Origin: Petrosia ficiformis
Lineage: Eukaryota > Porifera > Demospongiae > Haplosclerida > Petrosiidae
Direction: 5' to 3'
NCBI GenBank assembly: GCA_947044365.1
Contig: OX345639.1
Span: 2,677,001 to 2,741,000 of the forward strand
DNA: 64,000 bases
A program made the translations under genes and the position numbers. The first letter of the stretch is position 1. Each line of letters starts with the position of its first letter. Shown in pieces: positions 10,772 to 20,821 of this stretch. The notes under the pieces are model-generated. The model ran no database searches. It saw only the letters and a program-made list of their open reading frames with translations, and had not been told where the DNA came from.

Positions 10772-13642
10772 CATCTGTGGTCTTGCAATAATTGTAATTA
10801 ATAATTAACAAACGCCCACCTATAAGGTTAATTAATAGACCACATGTGTAAAAGCACATGATTTTCAAGGGAATTAGATCTTTTGTAATCTAATGGGAAT
10901 GGGCCATTATTTAACTTCAAGATTTTGATTATTACATGTATTTACTGATGCATTGGTAAACAGGACTCTGAGCATTTCCAGATACGGATAGAGAGGGGAG
11001 GGTTGGGATCCCACCAAAGATGTCTTTAACCCCCACTTCTGGTTCCCCAGGCCAGACTATCCGTGTTAAATAGTCCTGCAGCATCAAAGCATCAAAGCAT
11101 ATGGAAATGTTAAGTAAATAATTGATTATTATAATTAGGCCTAATAGTTTTCGGGTTTTACCCTAAGTTACCCGATTATGACGGCTTAAAATTACTTACC
11201 AACGTTTCTGGTTAAACCCGATTTTAACTACTTTTTATTATTAACTATTCGTTAATGCGTGGGCGGTTGGGTGTGGTTTGTTGACTTGCACATGGTGTGA
11301 AAGAAATGGCTACTGCTGGTAATAAAAGAGGAAGAAAAAGGAAATCACCAAGTGATTGGGCTAGAGAATATGAAGAGCTGGAAGTCAAGAAGAAAATGGG
11401 TGATACAGAGTCTGAGGCACTAACTTGTAAGTATTGTTCTTTTGAAATTAACGTTATTGGACCTGGAAAAAAGCCTTGGGATCGAGTACATGAGCACCTG
11501 TCATCAAAACGACATGCTAAGATGGAACAAAATTACCTTAAACGAGCAGCTGAGGGAAAACAGCAGCTAACACTCTACGATAGCGAAGTGAGATCAAAGT
11601 TGAGAGAGAAAGAACATGAAGGTGCTATTCATGATTTTGTGAGATCTATGGCCTTTTCTGGCATTCCACTTACCCAGGCCGACAATTTCTTGGGTCTCTT
11701 TGTTAAAAAATATTGTCCAGCATTGAGAAGCATGCCAACTTACCGACAGCTTTCAAATAAGCACCTGAAGGAAATTTATCACGACCACATGATGTATCTT
11801 AAAAGTTTAATTGTCAACAAGAAAGTTTGTGTAATCATTGATGAATCACCTGACGTCCTTGGTCGTCCAGCTGTCAATACACTCGTATCTTTTTGCGACA
11901 ACTCTAAATCTGAGGCTAAAAAGGTTGTTCTGCTTGTTGATACATGTTTGTTAAAGGCATGCAACAGTACCACATTAGCATTCGTTCTGGCTCGTGTTTT
12001 ATCAGAAATACATAAAGATTGGGTTGACGTCATTGGTCTTGCTTCTGACTCAACTAACTACATGCACAAACTTTATAATGATGTTTTACCTTACAACCCT
12101 AAGCTTCTGCATTTCAATGATGTTTGTCACTTAATTCACGTTGCTATCGACCACGCTTTACATTGTACAGAATTTGATTTATTGAGGAAAGTTGTCATCA
12201 AATTTGGATCCATATTTAAACATGCTAATAAGCTCGAGCAGCACTTCAAAGAAATATGTTTAGCAAATGGCTTACAAGAGTCAGAGTTGAAGAAACCTTC
12301 AGCAGTAGTCATAATAAGATGGTATTCTTTTTATGAATCATCTCTTACTACATTGAAGCTGTGGCGTTACCTACTGATGTTTATTGACCATGCAGCCACT
12401 GATGGAGAAAAAGCAAAGAATTTACGCACCCTACTTGGTGACAACGAGAACCGGCAGTCCCTATATGTGAAACTAGTTTTCCTTGTTGAATTATTACGAC
12501 CTATACATGGAATTCAAAAGTTATTAGAATCTGGTGAACCTCTCCTTCACAGGATGCACCACATCGTTTCAATAAATCTTCAGTCTGAAATCACTAAGTA
12601 TTCTGATGAATTTACTCTAAGTGATGACGTTTCTTCTGTCATTAACATGCTTCCAGTTACTCAGGCAGAAACACTTAAAGCTGATTTTAAATTATTTGGT
12701 TGTTGCCTTTCTGATAAATGGCAAGCAACATGCCAACGTAATCTTTCAGCAGCAGTTAGTGCCCCTAATGGTTTATGGAAACAAGCACTAGTACTTGACC
12801 CTTTTCTTAAAAGTTGTCAACCACAGAGCATTGACAATTACACTCAACTTTTTGACTTAGTCACACAAGTGTCTACCATTAAAGACGAGTTTCGTGAGTA
12901 CCTGCTGGAGTCTGAGCCTGGTAATCCCGAGTTAACAGCACTTGAGTACTGGTGCAATGTGAAGCAATTATATCCTCATCTTTCTCAAGCAGCATTGGAA
13001 TTGCTCTGTATTAGTACAGAAAGTGTCGACGTGGAACGCAGCTTCAGCAAGTTACGAAAATTACAACATCCAACGAGATCATCAATGTCTGAAGACACAC
13101 TATGCATGCTAATGACTCTGTATTACAATCAGGACATTCAGGAACACTTTTGTAACTATGTTTAGTTTTCAATCTTTTGTGATAATACTGTTTTAAAATT
13201 CTGACCCGAATTTATGTTTTAGGGTTGGGGTTAAACCCGATTCAACCACATCTTCAATGGATATTTATTTAACCCTAAAAAGTCACCCCAAAAACAAATT
13301 TTTTTTAAACCCTAAAACTATTAGGCCTAATTATAATCATGTAACAACTGTACTTCTGAATTTTCTAGTAGTTTTTGGCTTTTTAATGTACGTCTGAGAT
13401 TAGCAATTTCACTAGTCATTATACTGGTTGGAGCAGGTTCCCCGCTGCTCACCTCAGTGGTATAAACCAGGACAGGGGTTCCACCCAACATGTATAAACA
13501 AAGCACTTTTCGATGTGGGTAACCTTAGGGGAGAGTCATCGTCTGTGAGATCAGTGACTTGACTGAACTTTATACTACTTGGGGTTGGTCCCTTGCTGCT
13601 CACCTTAGTGGAATGACCAGGACAGGGGTTCCACCCAACACG

Positions 13643-13678
<36 letters not shown>

Positions 13679-14279
13679 ACAGCATCTGTAATAGTAATAG
13701 CCTTGCAATAATTTTAATTATTAATTAAAAACGCCCACCTAAGATTAATTAGGAGAGCACATGGTAAGTAAAGTTTTCAAGGGAGTAGGATCTTTTGTAA
13801 TCCAGTAGGAATAGGCCATTGTTTGACTTCAGGGTTTTGTAAGTAAGTTATTATTACATGTATTTACTGGTGCATTGGTGAACAGGACTCTATAAGCATT
13901 TCCAGATACGGATAGAGAGGGGAGGGTTGGGATCCCACCAAGATGTCTTTAACCCCCATTTCTGGTTCCCAAGGCCAGACTATCCCTGTCAGGAGTCCAA
14001 TAACACCAAAGTATCAAAGCATATGTGAATATGTTAAAAGTTAAGATTGTTAAATACTGTTTGTGACACTGCATGCTTTTGACCAATAAAGTCCCAAATA
14101 TAGGAAAGATCTGAACCATGAGTGAAATACTGGGTCGTCTGACTAAAGCTCAGAGGAGAATCACCGTCTTCGTTTCTGTGACAGGACAGAAACTTTACAC
14201 TGTTGGTGTTGGAATTGTGCACTACCTGCCTCAGTGGTTCAGCTAGCTTGCCCTTTCCACCCAACACGTAAATACACAC

Positions 14280-14326
<47 letters not shown>

Positions 14327-17300
14327 GATACTCCTTCAAAATTAGTTTCACTCATAAAAGAAGTGAAATTGTTTGTAATCATTGTATTAATCCTATTAGC
14401 CTCCTTGACTTCAACCTCCCCATTCTGTGAAGCACTATAATATTCAAAATCAGCCAAACTGTACCCATCCTTTCTTAATACGTTCTCTGTCTTGTTTAAA
14501 GCTGTAGCAATAGCCCATACAGCATCATATGCGATGGTTTCATAAGCAACAGTTATTGTAGCATCATTCGCTAGATTCAAATCTGAGGCTAGGAAGTCCT
14601 CAAGATAGGTTTTGTATTTGTTTTGAAAAGTAGAATTAGTCTGTGTTAAAATAAATTACATTATGTTTGAATTGTGTATTTTATAATTATACATGTACAT
14701 GTATTATCGTACTCACATATCCACTGATGGATGTAGTATCAGGATCAGTAGGGTAAGTATAAAAATCAACAACTATACTGTATTTAATAGCTTCCATGAT
14801 ATCCTGACTAGTACAGTTATACTTGTATTGACTCCAGTCAGTTGAATCAGCTGCAATCCACCATTCATTTGAGTACCATCCAGGTAAGATCCATAAATGG
14901 TTATCGGAGGTAAGACCCATATTCTTAGCATAACATATTACAATCACAGCTTTATTTTCAAAGAAATAACCAAATATAATACGTACATCCTTATTCTAAA
15001 TGAAGAGATAATATAGTATGCATACAATACATGAAAGCAATTGCTAGAAAACTATTTGTATTAGTACATTACAACAGTGTACATACATTGTATATACAAT
15101 CTCATATACATACTTTTTATATGATTATGTTAGAGGTGAAGACATGTACATGTGTATAGTATAGTGTAGTGTTGTTCTAGTTCTTGGGTACTAGAACTAA
15201 TATAATTCTAGTTCTGGCCTTTTTATTTTAGTTCTAATACCAAGAACTAGAATTGGTACTAGAACTAAAAAAATATTTTGTTAAGAACTGGAATTGGTAC
15301 TAGAACTAAAAAAATATTTTGTTAAGAACTGGAATTGGTACTAGAACTAAAAATATATTTTGTTAAGAACTGGAATTGGTACTAGAACTAAAAATATATT
15401 TTGTTGAGAACTAGAATTGGTATTAGAACTAAATTTTTCCAATAGAACTTTAATTAGTACAGTATCAGAAATGCCAGTAATTTTACATTTTCTTTGAAGT
15501 TGAAAGGGTACTTGTTTGATAATGATATCAAGCACAGTTGATGAGTACCAGCAACTTGCACCATGGAACTAGTATTAAGACAATACGACAGAACTATAAC
15601 TAGAACTAAAATTATCAAAATAAAGGTTCTGGAACTAGAACTAGAACTAGAACTAAAATTATCAAAATAAAGGTTCTGGAACTATAACTGGAACTATAAA
15701 CAACAACAAAAAAGTTCCAGAACTAGAACTGGAACTTTTAAAATAAATAGAACTAGAACAACACTAGTATAGTGCATGTTTGAAATTTACTGACCACAAT
15801 TTGGCTAAGTGGAATTTCTGGACTGTCTGTAAAGCTAAAAACAGAAACTCCATTATTATCTTTATCAATACATGCAGAAAAGTTTGAATCATTTAGAGCC
15901 GTCACAAATCTGACGCTAAAATCTTGTACAGCCTATGGGTGAGTGTGTGTGTGTGTGTGTGTGTATGTGTGTACATGTATGTACATGTATGTGTGTACAT
16001 GTATGCGTGTATGAAAATGATATTTTTTATATATTTGTGTGTATATATTTGTGTGTATATGGTTGTGTGTGTATAGGAGTGAGTAGAAAGGAAAAATGGA
16101 ACAGAGAAGAGGAAAAAAGAAAAGTTACTCCCATGTTACTGTTGTGATTACCCATGCCATAGCCAGAAGGGTATGGTGTGTCACTGTGTGTGTGTGTGTG
16201 TGTTTATCAGTAACAGTATAATAATTGTGAAAAATCTTCTATTATTACTCGAAAGTATACATGTATAGAGCTACAAGTACATGTACATAAATTTTATAAG
16301 ACAGTAGAGTATTTTCAATTTCTATACTGTCACTTCCTTACATCAAGACATAAGCCATAGTCTTTAATTTTTAATAGTTCCAGATTGAGGTAAACATTTG
16401 CTATATCATGGTAGCACTAATTATTTAATTGTAGTAAGACAACATTATGCACCATTGTGATAATATTAGCAGACCAAAATCGTGCGATACCACTAATACA
16501 GTGCAATAATACTGCATTGTTTACATATTGATCCTACACAGTATATACATGTATTGCGATCTGAACAACTATTCTAATTAGTTTCATTTTCTATAGTCAC
16601 TTCCTTGTTTTGGCTACATGTACATGTTTAAGTTTTCAAGACATAAGCCATAGTCTTTAATTTTTAACAGTTCCAGATTGAGGTTATAAAATGGTTTATA
16701 ACTTCCCAGAATAATAGCATCAACCTTATTTTTTTGTATGAAATATTATTTGAAATAGTTTATTCGGAATTGAATAACGAATAAATTATAGATACTGCAT
16801 GATATCTTCTCTGGAATAATGAAGTAGAAAGTCAATATAATAATTATTATACTTTTAGGTGAGAATTCTGGTCATGGAATTTTCTTTGTTCAACAACAAA
16901 AATCAATGTAGTCATTAATCTCATAATATAGTTCTCTGATCCAGTCCTATTTCAGCAATTGACCATGTGTATATACTTTAACTATATACAACATAGTGGT
17001 CTACATGTAGTACATGTACATGTACTTGGATATAATATCAAGTACTATGTTTATAATAATTATTGTATTCCTCACCATAAACAATGTACATGTACTATGT
17101 AATATATAACATTCTATTGTATACCTCACTATATTTATACATGTATATTGTATAGTACATATAATATCATGTGATCAGAGAGTACGTTAGTGCTGTCTAT
17201 GTAGGGATAGCCCAGAAATGTTGTATTGCATTCCTCGCTATATTTATACAATGTACATGTACATGTACATGTAATATCATGTACTATTATATGTATCAGT

Positions 17301-20300
17301 GTTTCTCACTAAATCATCAAAATAGGGTCCCGTGATTGTGGCTTATGTTACAGTTATAGTAATAGTTACAATGTATTCTATAATAACTATTATTTCATAC
17401 TGTTAACCATATAAAGTAATTATTGTTTTAGTTCCATAATAATTTTGTGATAATAAAATATACTTACTATCCTCCTTGTAATGCTGTTTTGAAGTTGTAG
17501 GTATGTTCCATCACATGTACATTACAGACCTGCTAAACTTGAATTTTCTTATTATCTTATTTTTGTTAAATTTTGAATTATTATTGTACAAATCAGTTAG
17601 GGTGGCCCACAATGCCTGGAGTGTATAATAATATCGTTCCTATATTAATGCATTTTAATTATGTGCTATGTACACATGCATATATTGTTCTTTTGTATGG
17701 TATAGAAGTTCAATGAGTGATTTTATTAGTCATGACAATGATAGCACTCCTACTTCAGTATATTTTAACCACTACTATACTCTAACTCAATAATTACTTA
17801 ATTGGAACAGACATAACATGAGCTTAGTACTAATAAATACATGTACAGTACTTACCAATGAGAAGATGTTTGCTGTCTCGTGTACAGCAGCAACATTACA
17901 CCACCCATACTCATTCATTAGTGCAAAATGACCATTGTTGAATGAATTTTCAGAAGGGTAGGTACGAAAGAACAAAGGGTATGTGAAACGATCAGAAAGG
18001 AGGGGAGATGATGATGCATAAGAGATCTGTATTATAAAAAGAAAACATTGGTGAAATGTTGAAAAAAGGTTCTTGTATTTCTGTTTTGTATTCCTGTTTT
18101 GTCTGAACCTTCTTGTAGGCTTGAGCCTGTAGCTGTACATTTTAGTGCATTAGTAAAGCTATGCACAATATGGATTCTGCTTAAATTATGAGCATGCAAT
18201 ATTCTTACCTGAACCACTCTGTATAATCGTCCTGTTAGAGCAGCTGTTGGTTCACTAACAGTAGAACATGCCTCTCCCAAAAACGCTATAATCTTAGTTG
18301 CATCATCATCACTAGTAGCCAATATAGATTTAATAACTTGTAAAGTACCTTTTGAAGCTTGACACTAGACAATAATCATAATATATAATTATTATACATA
18401 ATGATAATTACTATTATTTTTGGTTTTAATTTGACAATAACGACTACATTTAATTGTATTTTATAGTATGTCCATTTCTTCATAAGTTGGCAATAGTATG
18501 GGTGGGCAGAGGTGCGGAAAAATTGAGCAAACTGCCATTGGTGGGCAGAGGTGCGGAAATATTGAACAAACTGCCATGGGTGGACAGAGGTGTGGAAATA
18601 TTGAACAAACTGCCATGGGTGGACAGAGGTGCGGAAATATTGAACAAACTGCCATGGGTGGACAGAGGTGTGGAAATATTGAACAAACTGCCATGGGTGG
18701 ACAGAGGTGCGGAAATATTGAACAAACTGCCATGGGTGGACAGAGGTGTGGAAATATTGAACAAACTGCCATGGGTGGACAGAGGTGCGGAAATATTGAG
18801 CAAACTGCCATGGGTGGACAGAGGTGTGGAAATATTGAACAAACTGCCATGGGTGGACAGAGGTGCGGAAATATTGAACAAACTGCCAGACATTTTGACC
18901 TTTTTTCATCACTCTTGTTCTGCTTCTATATACAATTCAGACTTGAATTAGGAGTTGTTCTTAAATGATAGTAAATTTCAGGAGGCAAGCCATATACCTA
19001 ATACCAAGTATTCTCCATTGATAGAGATTAAATTGCAGTTCCATAATTAAACTTCTACTGCAAAATTACCAGGTGTTATAAGTCCATGCATAACACCCAT
19101 TAGGCAATATCTAATACCTTCAACCCAGGTATAATCAGGAGTGTGGAAACAGCCAGTCATACAGGATATTGTTTGATAAATTTAGTTAAATTAAAACTGA
19201 GCTGTATACAAAGTGTATAGGAAGCAGGACAAGGGTGATGAAAACAAGCAGCAATTGGCTCACACCTCTGGGTATAATATCAACAAAATGAACTCTGAAA
19301 ATTATAATTATATTATAAGTTATACATTTATTATCATCATCAATTCATCATAGAAGCCATATAGAACAAAGTTACCAGCGAGAAATCTGGTGAATGTCAA
19401 GAAAGTCAACTCCAGATGCCCATTTAGACCATGGGTGGCTGGGGACAATGCTACATTTCACTGAGCACATTATGCTTAACATTTCACTCATTATTCTTTA
19501 GAGCAATTCCCACAAAACTTTCATATTATTCCTGCATATTTCGATGCCTATTATTTTCACCCCAGATGGACTGATTAACAGCTTCTGTAAAGTCAATATG
19601 AACATCAACGGATGCATTAGTAATGTACTATTTGTGAATATTCATCAAGATTTACGGACAGAGAGGATTTCATCTTCACAAATTCTTGTTTCAGCCATGC
19701 TTTTATGAACATTTATTAGAGTAATAACTGACCTCAAATTCTAAATTAATTATTGATTATTTAATTGGATTCTTTCCTGTTATGCCAGCCTAATTCTCAA
19801 GCTTTAATCCACTTATTATTCAATTCTCCTAGTTATTATGCATATACATGTACACCAGGATTGGGGCCAATTACAACAGCATGATTATGATTATTACAAT
19901 TACACCATCTTTTTGTAAATGCTTGATTACAGGCAAAATCCATGATTTGATTATAAAAACACATGCATGATCGCATATTATATACAATATTACTCAACCG
20001 TGTAATCATGTGGTATTACACCTAATAAACACAAGTTGTTCAAATAATGTGTCTGACGGCCACAACATACCGAAATACTTTATAGCAGCTATGAAAAAAG
20101 ACACTCTATTGGATACATGTACACTGAAGGCAGGAAACACAAGCAGATGTTGCTTACAAGTCTTTGTTAGTAGATGATTACGTATGATTACATAATGTTT
20201 AGACCACGATTATAATTATAGCATTTAGAACTCATGTGATTATTATAATCGATTACGATCATAATTGTAATTGATCCCAACCTTGATATTCATATGACCT

Positions 20301-20677
20301 CGGGCATATGAATAATTTAAAAGTTTTGTGGATACTATACAGTGTATTTGAAATACATTATATATATATTGCTTATCCACAAGTGATAAGACAATATCAT
20401 ATTATATAAATTTATGACATGATAATTCACACCTATTTACCTGACTATCAGAGAATGTTATTGTTAGATTATAATCAGGAAGATATTCAGGATTGCTGTT
20501 GATGTCATCAACTGCCATAATTGCTGCTGGGATTATGGCATCTAAATGATAAATTACATTATTCTCGCTTTGCTGAGGTACTAGGGTATGAATACGAAGA
20601 TCTTTCCTTCCTCCATTGACTTCGAGAAAATGGAATGCTGTACACAGAGCCACGACAACAAGATGTTGAACAAACAT
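5827..20677 (-). CDS. GABA-B-like metabotropic receptor (class C GPCR), 15 exons, 984 aa
   Basis: Exons in transcription order: 20677-20441, 18364-18209, 18026-17856, 15932-15795, 14995-14717, 14640-14326, 10641-10581, 10239-10138, 10087-9943, 9109-8932, 8713-8606, 8033-7923, 7255-6926, 6782-6639, 6306-5827. All junctions are GT-AG and the 2955-nt frame closes. The protein is predicted to sit in the plasma membrane and signal through G proteins. It has a signal peptide (MFVQHLVVVALCTAFHF), a Venus-flytrap domain (about residues 25-490; landmarks LPDYNLTI, CSTVS, SYASSSPLLSDR, GWYSNEWW, AYDAVWAIATALNKT, FEGVSGNVQFD), then PPTD and seven membrane segments (about 508-777; GKTWQLYR, YKGLLLIFGLFLAYESR, YIPK). 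No cysteine-rich domain separates flytrap and membrane parts, as in GABA-B and unlike mGlu receptors. A short coiled-coil-like stretch (NEQVEQENYELKELQKR) precedes an acidic Ser/Thr-rich tail. Which GABA-B subunit it corresponds to, and its ligand, are not decided. Confidence 0.93.
6793..6828. repeat. (GA)n microsatellite beside exon 14 acceptor
   Basis: About 18 GA dinucleotides lie within the intron just upstream, in the minus-strand sense, of the exon 14 acceptor at 6783. On the transcribed strand this is a CT-rich run and can serve as the polypyrimidine tract. Confidence 0.85.
7487..7620. repeat. Dispersed repeat shared with about 24062-24190
   Basis: The stretch gaatgacataacttccttaa, later gggaaagtaatcataggga tgg, is shared with gaatgatgtaacttccttaa and ggtaaagcaatcataggga near 24062-24190. 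Similar fragments occur near 10412-10455 and 32290-32335. It is a mobile repeat family seen in introns of both head-to-head genes; the class is unknown. Confidence 0.55.
8083..8163. repeat. (GA)n microsatellite
   Basis: About 80 bp of nearly pure GA repeat lie in the intron between receptor exons 11 and 12. It has no coding meaning. Confidence 0.9.
8421..8461. repeat. (CA)n microsatellite
   Basis: About 20 CA units lie in the same receptor intron, followed by purine-rich sequence. The antisense Cys-Val frame over it is not a gene. Confidence 0.9.
10713..10770. repeat. (CA)n microsatellite bordering a duplicated segment
   Basis: About 28 CA units lie at the left edge of the 10770-11115 segment, whose second copy at 13679-14035 is also preceded by a CA run. 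The microsatellite therefore belongs to the duplicated unit. Confidence 0.88.
10770..11115. repeat. Direct repeat, copy 1 (about 345 bp)
   Basis: This copy matches 13679-14035 through several landmarks in the same order: agcatctgt, cttgcaataat, acgcccacct, gggccattattt, tttccagatacggatagaga and gatgtctttaacccccactt. Differences are scattered, so the duplication is not very recent. The hAT element lies between the two copies. Confidence 0.85.
11144..13321 (+). mobile_element. hAT-superfamily DNA transposon, apparently intact, 2.18 kb
   Basis: The ends read ATAGTTTTCGGGTTT at the left and ATAGTTTTAGGGTTT as reverse complement at the right (14 of 15 bases). Both are flanked by the 8-bp direct repeat TAGGCCTA (11136-11143 and 13322-13329), the target duplication size of hAT elements. 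Because TAGGCCTA is palindromic and lies in a longer symmetrical context, the exact boundary is uncertain. Subterminal copies of ggttaaacccgatt occur inside both ends. The element sits in intron 6 of the receptor gene, opposite in orientation, and carries one uninterrupted transposase frame. Confidence 0.85.
11306..13165 (+). CDS. hAT transposase with N-terminal BED-type zinc finger, 619 aa
   Basis: This is a single uninterrupted frame; I chose ATG 11306 because the earlier in-frame codon at 11297 is GTG. The basic N-terminus (KRGRKRK) is followed by a BED-type finger with Cys41, Cys44 and histidines near residues 64 and 70. Catalytic-core candidates are Asp179 in VCVIIDES and Asp248 in GLASDSTN, with the HFNDVCHLIH and RWYSF landmarks after them. 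The C-terminal dimerisation region holds ESVDVERSFSKLRKL with Glu577, the expected third acidic residue. The 3' end ends NYV then TAG, 156 bp before the right terminal repeat. It is expected to bind the element ends and catalyse cut-and-paste transposition. No stop or frameshift is seen, so it may be active or recently so. Confidence 0.93.
   Translation: MATAGNKRGRKRKSPSDWAREYEELEVKKKMGDTESEALTCKYCSFEINVIGPGKKPWDRVHEHLSSKRHAKMEQNYLKRAAEGKQQLTLYDSEVRSKLREKEHEGAIHDFVRSMAFSGIPLTQADNFLGLFVKKYCPALRSMPTYRQLSNKHLKEIYHDHMMYLKSLIVNKKVCVIIDESPDVLGRPAVNTLVSFCDNSKSEAKKVVLLVDTCLLKACNSTTLAFVLARVLSEIHKDWVDVIGLASDSTNYMHKLYNDVLPYNPKLLHFNDVCHLIHVAIDHALHCTEFDLLRKVVIKFGSIFKHANKLEQHFKEICLANGLQESELKKPSAVVIIRWYSFYESSLTTLKLWRYLLMFIDHAATDGEKAKNLRTLLGDNENRQSLYVKLVFLVELLRPIHGIQKLLESGEPLLHRMHHIVSINLQSEITKYSDEFTLSDDVSSVINMLPVTQAETLKADFKLFGCCLSDKWQATCQRNLSAAVSAPNGLWKQALVLDPFLKSCQPQSIDNYTQLFDLVTQVSTIKDEFREYLLESEPGNPELTALEYWCNVKQLYPHLSQAALELLCISTESVDVERSFSKLRKLQHPTRSSMSEDTLCMLMTLYYNQDIQEHFCNYV
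13454..13678. repeat. Short tandem repeat ending in a CA run
   Basis: The phrase aggacaggggttccacccaac occurs twice (about 13470-13490 and 13619-13640), the second followed by a CA microsatellite at about 13649-13678. A related phrase (ttccacccaacacgtaa) followed by CA repeats lies near 14255-14322. These are short repeat modules in the receptor intron. Confidence 0.65.
13679..14035. repeat. Direct repeat, copy 2 (about 355 bp)
   Basis: This is the second copy of 10770-11115, in the same orientation, separated from the first by the hAT transposon and about 350 bp of other sequence. It was probably a local tandem duplication, into or beside which the transposon later inserted. Confidence 0.85.
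14282..14322. repeat. (CA)n microsatellite touching a splice donor
   Basis: About 20 CA units directly abut the exon 6 donor of the receptor (GTGAGT read on the minus strand from 14325). On the transcript the intron therefore starts GTGAGT and continues as a long GT run. Length variation here could affect splicing of the receptor. Confidence 0.85.
15167..15766. mobile_element. Element with inverted ends and internal tandem repeats, 600 bp
   Basis: Left end tagtgttgttctagttct and the reverse complement of the right end agree over about 18 bp. The interior is built from variants of gaactagaact, including four to five units of about 47 bp (aagaactggaattggtacta). It fills most of intron 4 of the receptor (14996-15794). 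Shorter stretches of the same family (ttagtaagcctaa with aactataactaaa) appear near 6410-6540 and 29735-29850. No coding capacity is seen. Confidence 0.65.
16434..16515. repeat. Truncated copy of the 61548-61870 element
   Basis: The phrases gataatattagcagaccaa and aaatcgtgcgata match gataatattggcagaccaa and aaatcatgcgata inside the element at 61548-61870. Only the internal part is recognised and its terminal repeats are absent. Confidence 0.5.
18499..18893. repeat. 39-bp minisatellite, about 10 units, alternating in pairs
   Basis: The unit ggtggacagaggtgcggaaa plus tattgaacaaactgccatg is 39 bp long. From the second unit onward copies alternate strictly between ggtgcgg and ggtgtgg, giving a 78-bp higher-order repeat. 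Because 39 is a multiple of three, several frames stay open on both strands, so long repetitive open frames here are not evidence for protein. The array lies in intron 1 of the receptor. Confidence 0.95.
19858..20283. mobile_element. Non-autonomous element with AGGTTGGG-type inverted ends, about 425 bp
   Basis: Left end aggattggggccaattacaa pairs with the reverse complement of the right end aggttgggatcaattacaa. The interior is AT-rich with repeated gattacnat words and no coding capacity. The ends resemble those of the element at 61548-61870 (GGTTGGGCAATA). It lies in intron 1 of the receptor. Confidence 0.6.
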
Positions 20678-20821
20678 TACTCCATCTGTTTATAATTCTA
20701 TATTGCATTACCGGTAGCTAGGTCAACTTTATTATGTGATCACTGATTATAATTACACATGTATTGCCTGTAGGGTGTGTTTCTATTACCATGACAACTA
20801 ATAGAATCAATTCCTCCTGTA
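20678..20821. promoter_or_regulatory. Bidirectional promoter between receptor and 20822 gene
   Basis: Only 144 bp separate the ATG of the minus-strand receptor (20677) from the ATG of the plus-strand gene (20822), so both must share this interval, unless untranslated exons lie elsewhere. It holds the X-box at 20785-20798 and a GATCA/TTATAAT-rich segment near 20740-20755. No clear TATA box is seen for the plus-strand gene. Confidence 0.7.
20785..20798 (+). promoter_or_regulatory. RFX X-box, 23 bp upstream of an ATG
   Basis: ATTACC-AT-GACAAC fits the RFX-family consensus RYYNYY-N2-RRNRAC at every position on the plus strand. The reverse complement fails at the last base, so the orientation points to the plus-strand gene. 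RFX factors regulate ciliary genes in animals. The gene immediately downstream is the tentative TMEM232-like gene, a family associated with cilia and sperm flagella. The site is seen; its use is inferred. Confidence 0.7.

Noticed and set aside
18499..18893. CRISPR-like array
   Set aside because: Units follow each other directly with no spacers, and the context is a eukaryotic intron.
18454..18968. Several repetitive open frames of 129-178 residues on both strands
   Set aside because: They arise because the 39-bp minisatellite unit is a multiple of three and lacks stops in several frames. There is no start context, splice structure or family.
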